A stretch of 64,000 nt of DNA from Lepagella muris (GTDB lineage Bacteria; Bacteroidota; Bacteroidia; Bacteroidales; Muribaculaceae): positions 1-64,000 of the forward strand of contig NZ_SRYB01000017.1 of assembly GCF_004793975.1 (NCBI RefSeq), written 5' to 3'. Position 1 is the first letter of the stretch, and each line of letters starts with the position of its first letter. A program made the translations under genes and the position numbers. Below the pieces are notes generated by a model. That model did not search any database and had not been told where the DNA came from. It saw nothing but the letters and a program-made list of their open reading frames with translations. Of the stretch, positions 8,225 through 17,048 are shown piece by piece.

Positions 8225-9286
8225 CTATTTCTCCGTCTCGCCTTCGTCATCTCCGGGAAGAGGGAGATCTTTCAGCATTTCTATGGCACGATCCAGAATG
8301 GCATCTTTCCCTTGAGCCAGCTCCTCATCGGAGGCATGCACCTCATACCCCTCGGTAGGGTCGATACCGAATTCCGTGCATTGCATGGATGAGTCGAGCA
8401 ACGGACATGCCGAGAATCTTACGCCCCATCCGTTTGGCAGTTCGGAAGAGAAGGGGAGTCCGCCTCCGCCTCCGGTGCGTGCGCCGACTACCGTGACGTT
8501 GGGCAGGCTTTTCATGACAGCCGTGAAGTCGTTGGCTGCCGAGAAGCATGATCTGTTGGTGAGAAGCACTACAGGTCCATCCCATTTCACGTGCCAGTCT
8601 TCGGCGGGTTCATACTCTATAGGGAAGGGCTTGGAGAAATCTTCATGCCCCGGACCTGTCTTGTGCATGATGTAGCCTCCGGTGATTTTCTCGCTGATCA
8701 GCCGTCCCACCAGAGTCTTGATGTTGGTCAATGCTCCGCCTCCGTTATTTCGGATGTCGATTATGAGTCCGCGGCTCTTATGTAGAATCGCAAGTATATA
8801 ATCGAGTGAGGTCTCGCTGATGATGTAGGAGAATGACGGATAATAGATATAGGCAATCTCTCCGGGGAGTTGCTTATACATTATTCCGCTTGTGGTCAGC
8901 CAATTGAATTCGAGATAATTCTCTTCGATGGTACGCAGGTTAAAATCCTGCGGATAGTCTGACCACCACTTTCGGTAGTAGCTTGTATTATAGCGTGATG
9001 TCAGGTTGACGTGCCCGTCCTTCAGCTCGTCGAGCATTGCAGCGCAGATGAAGAACAGTTCCATGCTGTTTGTCTCCGGAGTGATCTGTTCCCGATAAGC
9101 TTTGGTGATCTTTACCCAATCGAGATCCTTCTCCTTGAAAAAACAGTATCTGGTGTCGACGATGTCGCATAGCGCGTCGAAGTTGCCATATATTGTGTCG
9201 GAATATTCCGGTTCATCATGACAGGAGGAGAGGAATGCCGGCATAATGGCAATGAGGGTCAGCAGTATGGTGGTAGGGATGCGCAT
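8225..9286 (-). CDS. S41-family peptidase-like lipoprotein
   Basis: A 353-residue protein with a lipoprotein signal (hydrophobic stretch then FLSSC, cysteine 22). The C-terminal two thirds match tail-specific (S41) peptidases: RGLIIDIRNNGGG and NRSCFSAANDF, the latter with the probable nucleophilic serine, then VVGARTGGGGG. No PDZ domain is obvious. In Bacteroidales such proteins are periplasmic-facing proteases of unknown substrate. It starts one base after the DUF3316 gene, so the two are surely co-translated. A glutamate-rich tail ends the protein. Confidence 0.85.
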   Translation of the reverse strand: MRIPTTILLTLIAIMPAFLSSCHDEPEYSDTIYGNFDALCDIVDTRYCFFKEKDLDWVKITKAYREQITPETNSMELFFICAAMLDELKDGHVNLTSRYNTSYYRKWWSDYPQDFNLRTIEENYLEFNWLTTSGIMYKQLPGEIAYIYYPSFSYIISETSLDYILAILHKSRGLIIDIRNNGGGALTNIKTLVGRLISEKITGGYIMHKTGPGHEDFSKPFPIEYEPAEDWHVKWDGPVVLLTNRSCFSAANDFTAVMKSLPNVTVVGARTGGGGGLPFSSELPNGWGVRFSACPLLDSSMQCTEFGIDPTEGYEVHASDEELAQGKDAILDRAIEMLKDLPLPGDDEGETEK

Positions 9287-9287
9287 G

Positions 9288-10190
9288 TCAGTAGATGGAA
9301 TATATTGTTTCAGACGGGATTCTCACCGGTTTCTTTTTAAGACCGATACCCCCCGGCACTATTCCCAAAACGAGGGAGTGGGTGAAAATCTTAGTGTTCA
9401 GATTGTTTGCCCATTGGGTGTCGACGGAGAATCTGTAGCCTATCATTGCGGCAGTTCTTCCGAAGTCGAAGGTGGCGGAGAGTAGGTTGTCGATTCTGAA
9501 ATTGTTGCCCCACCATCCGGCATGCACAAGCCCTGAATGATTGCCGAGATATATCTCATAGTAAGTCTCACCATATTCCGGCGAGAAGAATACGCTTAGT
9601 GAAGGCACCGACACTTTGTCGGCAATGAGAAAATCGATTGCTCCTATCCTGAACGGACGGCTTGCCGACAGGCGGGCGGAGATGGCAGCCGTAGCCATTG
9701 CCTGCACGGGATTGTTGCCGTTGCGAAGCAGATAGTATGCCCCGCCGTCGATGTCGACGGATCCACCGCCAGTGACCTGCACGCCGTTGGGGAACACGTT
9801 TCTCCACGATATACCCCATTTGAATCCGGCATTAAGCCCGATCATCCGTGCGGTTCCGGCAGGGTTGCTAAGGTTGTCGAAACAAACCTTACCGTCGAAA
9901 TGCATTATTGCGTTGCGTGGATTGAATGGCATCGCCTTGCTCCATTCACCCGAAAGGGTGTATGAGGTGCCATGATATTTCAACGGGGAGAGATATGTGG
10001 CGAGTACGCTTTTCCTGCCTATCTCCAGGGAATAATATCCTGTCACCGGTCGGGATTCCACGTAGGTCATATTCCCGGTTGTCTCCGGGGCGGTATTCTC
10101 TCGGTCGGCATCATGCCGGGCGTTAGCCACACCGCACCCCAACATCGGGAAAAGAATCGGTAGGATAAGGTTTCTGATAAATTTTCTCAT
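9288..10190 (-). CDS. DUF3316 family exported protein
   Basis: A 300-residue protein with a signal sequence (MRKFIRNLILPILFPMLGCG) and alternating hydrophobic beta strands, fitting the Bacteroidetes-restricted DUF3316 family, probably an outer-membrane or periplasmic beta-barrel-like protein. The upstream TTG at 10205 would give a less signal-like N-terminus. It lies 11 bases after the topoisomerase gene and one base before the S41 gene; the pairing with the peptidase suggests an envelope role. Function unknown. Confidence 0.72.
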   Translation of the reverse strand: MRKFIRNLILPILFPMLGCGVANARHDADRENTAPETTGNMTYVESRPVTGYYSLEIGRKSVLATYLSPLKYHGTSYTLSGEWSKAMPFNPRNAIMHFDGKVCFDNLSNPAGTARMIGLNAGFKWGISWRNVFPNGVQVTGGGSVDIDGGAYYLLRNGNNPVQAMATAAISARLSASRPFRIGAIDFLIADKVSVPSLSVFFSPEYGETYYEIYLGNHSGLVHAGWWGNNFRIDNLLSATFDFGRTAAMIGYRFSVDTQWANNLNTKIFTHSLVLGIVPGGIGLKKKPVRIPSETIYSIY

Positions 10191-10201
10191 TGCAAAAATT
10201 G

Positions 10202-12952
10202 TCAAGCGTCGTTGCCGTTTCCGGAAGCGTCGTCGTTCTCATCAAAAGCAAACAGGTCGCCCTGCATCACCACCGGACCGGATTTCTCATCGGTCTCCGT
10301 TTCCGGTTCAGTTTCCGGCTCCGGTTCGGGTTCGGGTGGGAAGCGAGTCGGCTCAAGTTCGGTGATAGTGTCGAGCTGGAACGTGGTTATTCTCTTCCCT
10401 TTAGCCTTAAATCCTTTCACAGAGATGAACTCCTCGGCATCTATCTCCAGGTCGGGACGTATGGCATCGGCACCTCCGAAGCTGACGCTTAACCGAGGGA
10501 ATGCCGTGTCGGTGAGTAGCAATATCCTTGATTCCGGTTCGGTGCCGACGAAACGCTGTGGCTTTGCCGAAGGCTCAAACTGGAATCTTTTCAGATATGG
10601 GAATCCGAGTGAAGAATCGAATAGGGCGAGAGTCCATATCTTATGCGGGTCAAATTTCTCGATTTTCAGGATATTGTCGTCATAATGGTTGGCATCGGAG
10701 AATGATGATGTGAAGAACTCACCGTTCTTAGTGATTATCAGCACAAGATCGTCGCCTTGGAACACGCCGAGGCTTTCTCCACGTCCGTCATAGTTGAGAC
10801 GCAGCACGTCGCGGTCAAACCAGACTTCACGACCGCCGAGAGTACTGGTGCCTTTCTCTACAAGCTTTATGTCGTCCACCTGATACTTAGTTACCAGGTT
10901 GCCGAGAGATTCCTTACCCTTTATGTCGAGTTCGGCGAAATTCACAATCACCTCTTTCAGTCTTGGGCGTCGTCCGGTCTCGTTCGGCTCATCCTTTAGC
11001 ACCACTTTCACCACTTCCGCCTCACCGTTGGGGTTGCAAGTGAGCCATTCCACCCTTGAGCCGGGTGCACCTTTCGTAAGGTTATATTCCTTCTCTCTTG
11101 TCAGTCCAGCGATGAAGAAACGTTTCTTATATGCATATCCGAGATATTTCCCGTCGGCATCCTTTGTTCCGGGCTTTCCGTGGCGGTAGACCACGTTGTA
11201 TATCGTGCGTTTGTCGCCTTTCTTGAAAAGACCGATATGAATTATCTTCTTCCCTACGTAAAGCTTATCCTGCACTTTGACGAGCTTATAAGTGCCATCC
11301 TTATAGATTATGAGGATATCGTCGATGTCGGAGCAAGTGAAGAGGAATTCATTATCTTTCAGAGACGTGCCGAGGAATCCGCCGGATTTATCGTAATAGA
11401 GACGCTTGTTTGCCTCCGCCACCTTAGCCGCCTCAATGGAATCAAATCCGCGTAGCACAGTGCGGCGGGGGAATGCCTCGCCATATTTATCCTTCAGATG
11501 GGAATACCATGCAGAGGTATATTCCACGATATGGTCAAGGTCGAACTGCAGACGCTCGATATCCTTCTCCAGGTCGGCGATACGCTGGTTTGCCTTATCG
11601 GTGTTGAATTTAAGTATGCGTCCCATCTTTATCTCCCAAAGGCGGATGATGTCTTCGCGAGTAACCTCACGGAAGAAATCGGGTTTGAACGGATCAAGAC
11701 GCTTGTCGACATGCTTGATAGCCTCATCCATATTGGCTGCCAACTCCACCTCCCGATCCTTATATATGCGCTCCTCGATGAATATTTTCTCAAGAGAGCA
11801 ATAGAGCCTTGTCTCCTTTGTCTCAGCTAATTTAATCTCCAGTTCCTTACGTAGTAATTCTTTCGTATGGTCAACGGAATATCGGAGCAATTGGCAGACC
11901 GACATAAACTGAGGTTTCTTGTCGACAATCACGCAGCAGTTGGGGGAGATGCTCACTTCGCAGTCGGTGAAGGCATACAGTGCGTCGATAGCCTTGTCGG
12001 AGGATGTGCCCGGGATCAGATGCACGAGAATCTCGGCAGTGGCGGCGGTGTTGTCGTCAACCTTCCTGATCTTGATTTTCCCTTTCTCCATTGCAGAGAG
12101 TATGGAGGAGATAAGCGTGGTCGTGGTTTTGCCGAAAGGGAGTTCGGTGATTGCGAGAGTCTTGTTGTCAATTTTTTCTATTTTTGCACGCACCTTTACG
12201 CTTCCGCCACGTGCACCGTCGTTATATCTTGAAGCATCGAGCAGACCGCCCGTCTGGAAATCAGGCAACAGGCTGAAGGGCTCGTCATGCAGATATGATA
12301 CGGCAGCTTCGCATATCTCATTGAAATTATGAGGCAGTATCTTGGAGGAAAGACCCACGGCGATACCCTCCACGCCTTGCGCGAGAAGCAACGGGAATTT
12401 CACGGGAAGAGTGACCGGCTCCTTCTTCCTGCCGTCGTAAGATGGAGTCCATTCCGTGATCTTCGGGCTGAACACAGTCTCCAGGGCAAACTCGGAGAGT
12501 CGTGCCTCGATGTAACGTGGTGCGGCGGCAGAGTCGCCGGTGAGGATATTGCCCCAGTTGCCCTGGGTGTCGATAAGCAGTTCCTTTTGACCGAGCTGCA
12601 CAAGAGCGTCGCCGATGGAGGCATCACCGTGTGGATGGTATTGCATAGTGTTGCCGACAATGTTGGCAACCTTGTTAAAACGTCCGTCGTCAAGCGTCTG
12701 CATGGAATGTAGTATACGTCTCTGCACGGGTTTCAGACCATCCTCGATATGCGGGACGGCTCGCTCAAGAATGACATAACTTGCATATTCAAGATACCAG
12801 TTGCGGAACATACCTGTCAGAACAGTTCTCTTGGCAGTAGGATCTTGCGTTATAGATATATGTTTAGTCTCTTCGGCAGATGGTTCCATTGCCGTTGCGT
12901 TGATGTCTTCTTCTTCGAATGTGTTGTCGGTTATATCTAATTCTTCGGCCAT
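10202..12952 (-). CDS. parC: DNA topoisomerase IV subunit A-like protein
   Basis: A 916-residue GyrA/ParC-family DNA-cleaving subunit. The catalytic tyrosine is in AAPRYIEARL and the quinolone pocket is YHPHGDASIGDALV, where alanine replaces the serine usual in GyrA; I believe this is normal for the second A subunit of Bacteroidetes. The C-terminal beta-pinwheel region is present but divergent. The tail is a very acidic, proline-rich stretch of alternating P and E followed by E and T, unlike the rest. The first 45 residues are also acidic. The partner B subunit is not in the window. It heads a minus-strand unit with DUF3316 and S41 genes. Confidence 0.88.
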   Translation of the reverse strand: MAEELDITDNTFEEEDINATAMEPSAEETKHISITQDPTAKRTVLTGMFRNWYLEYASYVILERAVPHIEDGLKPVQRRILHSMQTLDDGRFNKVANIVGNTMQYHPHGDASIGDALVQLGQKELLIDTQGNWGNILTGDSAAAPRYIEARLSEFALETVFSPKITEWTPSYDGRKKEPVTLPVKFPLLLAQGVEGIAVGLSSKILPHNFNEICEAAVSYLHDEPFSLLPDFQTGGLLDASRYNDGARGGSVKVRAKIEKIDNKTLAITELPFGKTTTTLISSILSAMEKGKIKIRKVDDNTAATAEILVHLIPGTSSDKAIDALYAFTDCEVSISPNCCVIVDKKPQFMSVCQLLRYSVDHTKELLRKELEIKLAETKETRLYCSLEKIFIEERIYKDREVELAANMDEAIKHVDKRLDPFKPDFFREVTREDIIRLWEIKMGRILKFNTDKANQRIADLEKDIERLQFDLDHIVEYTSAWYSHLKDKYGEAFPRRTVLRGFDSIEAAKVAEANKRLYYDKSGGFLGTSLKDNEFLFTCSDIDDILIIYKDGTYKLVKVQDKLYVGKKIIHIGLFKKGDKRTIYNVVYRHGKPGTKDADGKYLGYAYKKRFFIAGLTREKEYNLTKGAPGSRVEWLTCNPNGEAEVVKVVLKDEPNETGRRPRLKEVIVNFAELDIKGKESLGNLVTKYQVDDIKLVEKGTSTLGGREVWFDRDVLRLNYDGRGESLGVFQGDDLVLIITKNGEFFTSSFSDANHYDDNILKIEKFDPHKIWTLALFDSSLGFPYLKRFQFEPSAKPQRFVGTEPESRILLLTDTAFPRLSVSFGGADAIRPDLEIDAEEFISVKGFKAKGKRITTFQLDTITELEPTRFPPEPEPEPETEPETETDEKSGPVVMQGDLFAFDENDDASGNGNDA

Positions 12953-13030
12953 TTGTTCGGAAAAGTATAATTTTTCCGTAAAGTTAGCAAATTTTGTTGA
13001 TTAATCATGAAGGAAGCTTAAAAATAATGT

Positions 13031-13120
13031 TATGATGATGTATCATGTTATGTCATGATTTACCATGATTTGCCATGTTGTATCATGATTTACCATGTTG
13101 TATCATGTTATATCATGATT
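13031..13120. repeat. Array A of a 10-bp palindromic repeat
   Basis: Nine consecutive 10-base units with no gaps, consensus TATCATGATT, differing mainly at positions 2-3 and 8-10 (for example TACCATGATT, TGTCATGATT, TACCATGTTG). The core ATCATGAT is its own reverse complement. The array abuts the stop codon of the gene on its right and lies upstream of parC. A second array with the same unit and phase is at 15071-15164. Confidence 0.85.
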
Positions 13121-14008
13121 TCATAGCCTTGTGTGCATGATGTCTGTGCATGATGTGTCTTTCAGGAGGATGGTGCCGGATCTGTCAATGAGGTAGAGCG
13201 ACGGCATCTCGTCGAAGATGTAAAGCTCATCATCTTGTATCGGATCAAGGGAGAAGGCTATTGTCCAGTCTTCGGGTAGGGAATGTTTGGTGTTGTCCCA
13301 TGTCATCTTGTCCTCCACGACGTCGATGGCGATGATTGCAAGCGTGTCAGGAAGAGACATTTTCTTGAGTTCATCCATTGTCTCCAAGCAATGATTGCAG
13401 TCGGGATCGTAGAAAACCACTAAGTTATAATCATTCGACAATAAGCCGGATAGGGTTGAAGTCTTTCCATCTCTTGTCTCCAGATTGAAATCCGAGGCTG
13501 TCATGCCGGGACGATTCTTCATCTCGGCGATTAAGCGATATTTCGCCCTTTCCCGTCCTGCCTCACCCAACGCTTCGGATTTGACGGCATTTTGAAGAAA
13601 TAGTATATGATGCTCCTCATTGCGCATCGGGGAATCCTTTGTTGCAATATACTTGTCAGCCAAGTCGTAGATAAATTCTGCGGCTTCCGGATTCGATTCA
13701 GCCTTGGATGTGAGATTCGACACATATTCAGGCAATCTGTCGGACGCGGTTAATCTGAAAAGGTCGATGAAATCCACAAACGCCTGTTCGATAAGAGTGT
13801 TCTTATCGTCAGATTGGTTTCCGGAGAAATCAAAATTATCCCAGAAGTGAGTCGCGACAAAATCGGCACGTTTCAGCGTGTCGGATATTGAGTCCGGCAC
13901 TTTCGGAAGAGGAAAATCCTTCGGATAGCTATATTGACCGGCGGCGCTTGCCGATGAAGACGCTGCAATATTGAGAATGCACACGAATAGGATTATAAGA
14001 AATTTCAT
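13121..14008 (-). CDS. Secreted DUF5106-like protein with thioredoxin fold
   Basis: A 295-residue protein with a signal peptide (cleavage likely after SASA near residue 22). Residues 40-150 resemble the DUF5106 domain (DFVATHFWDNFDFSG), and residues 165-295 are a thioredoxin-like domain with the redox pair in DPDCNHCLETM and a proline before MPSLYLID. This architecture is common in Bacteroidales and is thought to act in periplasmic thiol chemistry. It is a single gene, with the 10-bp repeat array at its 3' end and a large palindrome upstream. Confidence 0.8.
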   Translation of the reverse strand: MKFLIILFVCILNIAASSSASAAGQYSYPKDFPLPKVPDSISDTLKRADFVATHFWDNFDFSGNQSDDKNTLIEQAFVDFIDLFRLTASDRLPEYVSNLTSKAESNPEAAEFIYDLADKYIATKDSPMRNEEHHILFLQNAVKSEALGEAGRERAKYRLIAEMKNRPGMTASDFNLETRDGKTSTLSGLLSNDYNLVVFYDPDCNHCLETMDELKKMSLPDTLAIIAIDVVEDKMTWDNTKHSLPEDWTIAFSLDPIQDDELYIFDEMPSLYLIDRSGTILLKDTSCTDIMHTRL

Positions 14009-14024
14009 AGGCGATTATTAATTT

Positions 14025-14188
14025 AAGTTTCGCAAGTTTTCCAACTTGCTTCACTTAAATGGTTTAAGGTTTAATGTTTATGGTTTATGATCATTAAATT
14101 TTGTATAATGAAAAGATTCGTGGATTTTCATGAATCTTAAACCTTAAACTATAAACGTTAAACCACTGAAGTGCAGCTTGCGAAACTT
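14025..14188. repeat. Large imperfect inverted repeat (about 164 bp)
   Basis: The outer arms AAGTTTCGCAAG (14025-14036) and CTTGCGAAACTT (14177-14188) are exact reverse complements. Inside them the A/T-rich arms 14061-14087 and 14138-14164 (GGTTTA-type repeats) pair imperfectly, and a central hairpin joins AAGATTC and GAATCTT (about 14113-14138). It fills much of the 450-base gap between two divergent genes and has no coding potential. It could be a MITE-like relic or a strong cruciform. Confidence 0.6.
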
Positions 14189-14206
14189 CAGTTATTAACT
14201 TTTGAG

Positions 14207-14220
14207 GTTTAGACAACTTC
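14207..14220. repeat. Inverted copy of the GAAGTTGTCTAAAC motif
   Basis: GTTTAGACAACTTC is the exact reverse complement of the 14-base core at 7814-7827. It lies right of the large palindrome, upstream of the flavin reductase gene. I see nothing else identifiable in 14221-14461. Confidence 0.5.
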
Positions 14221-14461
14221 GTATTGAAGTTTTATGACTTCCTCTTTATATAACAACAAATATTGAAAACATTAATTGCCTATTGAGGCAGGTGATGACG
14301 GATTTTACTAAAAAAATTAAAATTTCCCGACCGAATTGTATAGGTTTTAATATTCCTGATGTTATAGTAAATAGGTGCAGCATTTTAAATATGCCACTCC
14401 ATAATCTCAATTACTTTGCCCTTGACAACTTTACAAGGTGAATCAAAAATAAATTATAAAT

Positions 14462-15025
14462 ATGAAAAATTTCAAACCGCAAGCATGGCTGCTTCCGCAG
14501 CCGGTTCTGATTATCGGTACATACGACTCCGATGGTACTCCCAACGCCATGAATGCCGCATGGAGCGGACAATGGGATATGAAGGAGATAATGATTTCGA
14601 TGGGTAGCCATACCACGACGGAGAACCTAAAGAGGTGTCCTGACTTCACGGTGGCTTTTTCCACGGATAAGACCATGATAGCCGCTGATTATGTCGGCAT
14701 AGTAAGTGGCAAGAAATGCCATGACAAGATAGCCAATACCGGCTGGAATGCCGTAAAGGGTGAGCATGTCAATGCGCCTATATTCGACAGTTTCCCCATG
14801 ACGATGGAATGTCGTATAAAGGAGAAGCTATATGAGTCTGAGAGTGGATTCTATATCATCGCGGAGATAGTCAACATCGTTTGTGATGAGAAATATCTTG
14901 CGGAAGATGGTAAGCCGGATGTGGAGAAGATGAACCTCATCACATACGATCCGGTACATCACGGCTATATCGCACTCGGAAAGCGTATCGGCACTGCCTT
15001 CCATGACGGAGCCTTGCTGAAATAA
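14462..15025 (+). CDS. Flavin reductase-like FMN-binding protein
   Basis: A 187-residue protein of the flavin reductase-like (split-barrel FMN-binding, flavoredoxin) family. Visible features are PVLIIGTYDSDGTPNAMNAAW near the N-terminus, and SMGSHTTTENLKRCPDF and TGWNAVKGEHVNAP in the middle. Relatives reduce flavin with NAD(P)H or serve as FMN-binding electron carriers; the true substrate here is unknown. It is transcribed alone, from the gap that holds the large palindrome. The second 10-bp repeat array follows its 3' end. Confidence 0.85.
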   Translation: MKNFKPQAWLLPQPVLIIGTYDSDGTPNAMNAAWSGQWDMKEIMISMGSHTTTENLKRCPDFTVAFSTDKTMIAADYVGIVSGKKCHDKIANTGWNAVKGEHVNAPIFDSFPMTMECRIKEKLYESESGFYIIAEIVNIVCDEKYLAEDGKPDVEKMNLITYDPVHHGYIALGKRIGTAFHDGALLK

Positions 15026-15070
15026 AAACAGGGGAGAGTGTGGGGATTTTGAAAAGGATAATTTTGGAGC

Positions 15071-15164
15071 GTGATGTATCATGATGTGGCGTGTTTTATC
15101 ATGTTATATCATGGTGTAGCATGTTTTATCGTGATATGACGGATTGCATCATGATATATCATGC
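15071..15164. repeat. Array B of the 10-bp palindromic repeat
   Basis: About nine strict 10-base periods built on the same unit as array A, here best read as ATGNTNTATC, with more drift. It starts 45 bases after the flavin reductase stop and ends about 30 bases before the tRNA promoter. Confidence 0.75.
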
Positions 15165-15192
15165 TTCTTTTTTCAAAAAAAATGGAAAATAT

Positions 15193-15223
15193 TTTGTCAA
15201 TATAAAAATAAGTTGTAATTTTG
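15193..15223 (+). promoter_or_regulatory. Promoter of tRNA-Leu
   Basis: TTTG at 15193-15196 and TAATTTTG at 15216-15223 are separated by 19 bases, an exact Bacteroidetes-type promoter ending 11 bases before the tRNA. Confidence 0.85.
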
Positions 15224-15234
15224 CAGTCGCAAAT

Positions 15235-15315
15235 GCGCATGTGGCGTAATGGTAGCCGCGCTAGACTTAGGATCTAGTGTCTCACGACGTGGGGGTTCGA
15301 GTCCCTTCATGCGCA
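15235..15315 (+). tRNA. tRNA-Leu (anticodon TAG)
   Basis: The 7-bp acceptor stem GCGCATG/CATGCGC is perfect, followed by discriminator A. The anticodon stem CTAGA/TCTAG holds the loop CTTAGGA, giving anticodon TAG. There is an extended variable arm and a T loop TTCGAGT. CCA is not encoded. A perfect promoter precedes it and a terminator follows. Confidence 0.95.
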
Positions 15316-15322
15316 CGTAGAG

Positions 15323-15359
15323 AAGCCTCTTAGCTGATGAAGTTAAGAGGCTTTCTTTT
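15323..15359 (+). terminator. Terminator of the tRNA-Leu gene
   Basis: A 10-bp perfect stem (AAGCCTCTTA at 15323-15332, TAAGAGGCTT at 15344-15353) with an 11-nt loop, followed by TCTTTTG. Confidence 0.8.
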
Positions 15360-15422
15360 GTCAGGGCTTTTATGCCGTGATTTCTGTGTCGAGATTTCTT
15401 TTGTCGCGTGTTTTGATGCTTT

Positions 15423-15917
15423 TTATTTGCCTGTCGCTACTGCTGATGGTGTCCAGTTGCGGAAGAATCGCATCACTTTCTTCTTGTCGTAGCCTTCGCC
15501 TGATTCCAAGAATGAGGAGTCTTGGATGTGAACCACATTCCCTTTGCCGTCGAGCACCACAAGAGCGGGGAAGCCGAAACGTGCCGGATTGCCGAGGATT
15601 GCAAGCATCATCTTGGTTGCGTCATCCGATTCCTGACGCGGGTTGTAGTTGACGTGTGCGTAGACGAAATTATCATCAACGAGTTTCTTGATCTCCTCGT
15701 CATTCTCGATGAAAGCGGCAAACCAAAGGCACCACTTGCACCAGTTGCCACCTACCTGACACACTACAAACTTCCCTTCGCTGTCAGCCTTTTTCACGGC
15801 ATCGTTAATCTGCTCGACAGGATTGACGGATTCGTCATACACTTTCTTCACTTTCCCTTGTCCGTACATTGATAGCGACACCAATGCCACGCATAATGTA
15901 ATCAATACTTTTTTCAT
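15423..15917 (-). CDS. Secreted thioredoxin-fold protein (CKWC)
   Basis: A 164-residue protein with a signal peptide (MKKVLITLCVALVSLSMYGQ) and a thioredoxin-like domain whose centre is GGNWCKWCLWF, resembling DUF255/thioredoxin_7-type proteins more than TlpA. FGFPALVVLDGKG carries the cis-proline region. It probably works as a periplasmic disulfide oxidoreductase, with unknown target. It is a lone minus-strand gene running toward the tRNA. Confidence 0.85.
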   Translation of the reverse strand: MKKVLITLCVALVSLSMYGQGKVKKVYDESVNPVEQINDAVKKADSEGKFVVCQVGGNWCKWCLWFAAFIENDEEIKKLVDDNFVYAHVNYNPRQESDDATKMMLAILGNPARFGFPALVVLDGKGNVVHIQDSSFLESGEGYDKKKVMRFFRNWTPSAVATGK

Positions 15918-16162
15918 ATTACATCCCTATTTTTTAAGATTCTCACAAAATTACAAAAAGCCTGTCAATATTCCCTAAGTCATCACCAAAAAATCATGCA
16001 GTCCGTGAGGGATTATGGAATTGTCGGATATTTTGTGTAATTTAGCGAATCCAAAATTTAGACTTAGTTAGGAATTATGAGAAAAGGTTGCCATATAAGA
16101 GGGCATCAGAAATATATGAATACCACTATTGTCTATAGAGGTGTATGGTAGTGAGGCGTTAC

Positions 16163-16843
16163 CTACCATTCGAAAGCAAGCGACACGCCGATACTGTTTA
16201 GCGTGATATTTCGGCTCCATGAGTTCCAGTAGTTGGAGGTCAGGAGCCGATAATTTATCCCTATATCGACCGCCTGCTTTGGATTGCGGGAGTTGGTCGG
16301 AATCCTCATGCCGATGGATGGACGCAGGTAGAAATATTCCTGATTAGTGAGGTATCCGTCGCCGATTGAGATATACTTATTGCCGAGAAGGAAAGAGCAT
16401 CCCACTTTCATGTCGATGAAGAACGATGCGCCGGAATTACCACCGATGTTGAAGCGGAAGTCGGTAAAGAGAGGTATCATTGCAGCTGTTGTGGTAGATC
16501 CTCGGTCGGAACCGTAGGATGGGTTCTCCCAATCGGATCCCCAGTCATCGTTCTTGTGGGAGAATAGCACGTCTACCCCCAGACCGACGCCCATATAGAA
16601 CCAGGAGTTATACTGGAACCCCTGAGATGTGGACAGCTCCAAGAAATCGGCGTCATAATTACCGAGTGTCTTTGAATATCCAGCCTCGATAAACCCCTTA
16701 TATTGTCCTGATCCGGATAGGGCGGGCTGTATCAGCGACGGTATCCTGTTGGCTATCTCATAATACTGGGCTGATGCCGACAAAGAGGATAGCATTGATA
16801 ATATTATGGCAATAATGCCTGATGCGTAAAAATGTTTTTTCAT
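16163..16843 (-). CDS. Outer-membrane beta-barrel-like protein
   Basis: A 226-residue protein with a signal peptide (ends near LSASAQ). The remainder shows alternating aromatic and hydrophobic strands (YKGFIEAGYSK, YNSWFYMGVGLGVDV, FYLRPSIGMRIP) and a final strand ending in aromatic W, as in small outer-membrane barrels. No specific family is recognised. It is a single gene divergent from the sigma factor. The 205 bases between them contain no further gene. Confidence 0.65.
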   Translation of the reverse strand: MKKHFYASGIIAIILSMLSSLSASAQYYEIANRIPSLIQPALSGSGQYKGFIEAGYSKTLGNYDADFLELSTSQGFQYNSWFYMGVGLGVDVLFSHKNDDWGSDWENPSYGSDRGSTTTAAMIPLFTDFRFNIGGNSGASFFIDMKVGCSFLLGNKYISIGDGYLTNQEYFYLRPSIGMRIPTNSRNPKQAVDIGINYRLLTSNYWNSWSRNITLNSIGVSLAFEW

Positions 16844-17048
16844 AATATACCGGTTTACTTTTTTAGAATACTCACAACAATAACACGTTGGGGATGTATA
16901 TGGTTTATGTCGGTTGGTAATGGGATTAAAACACCGACAAATGGAATAACAGCCGAAAAAGGATTTGTTAAATTAAGTTATATACGTATGGGTTTTGTCA
17001 CAAATATGGTGAAACTTTAGTAATTTTACAAGACAAACAAAACGACCG

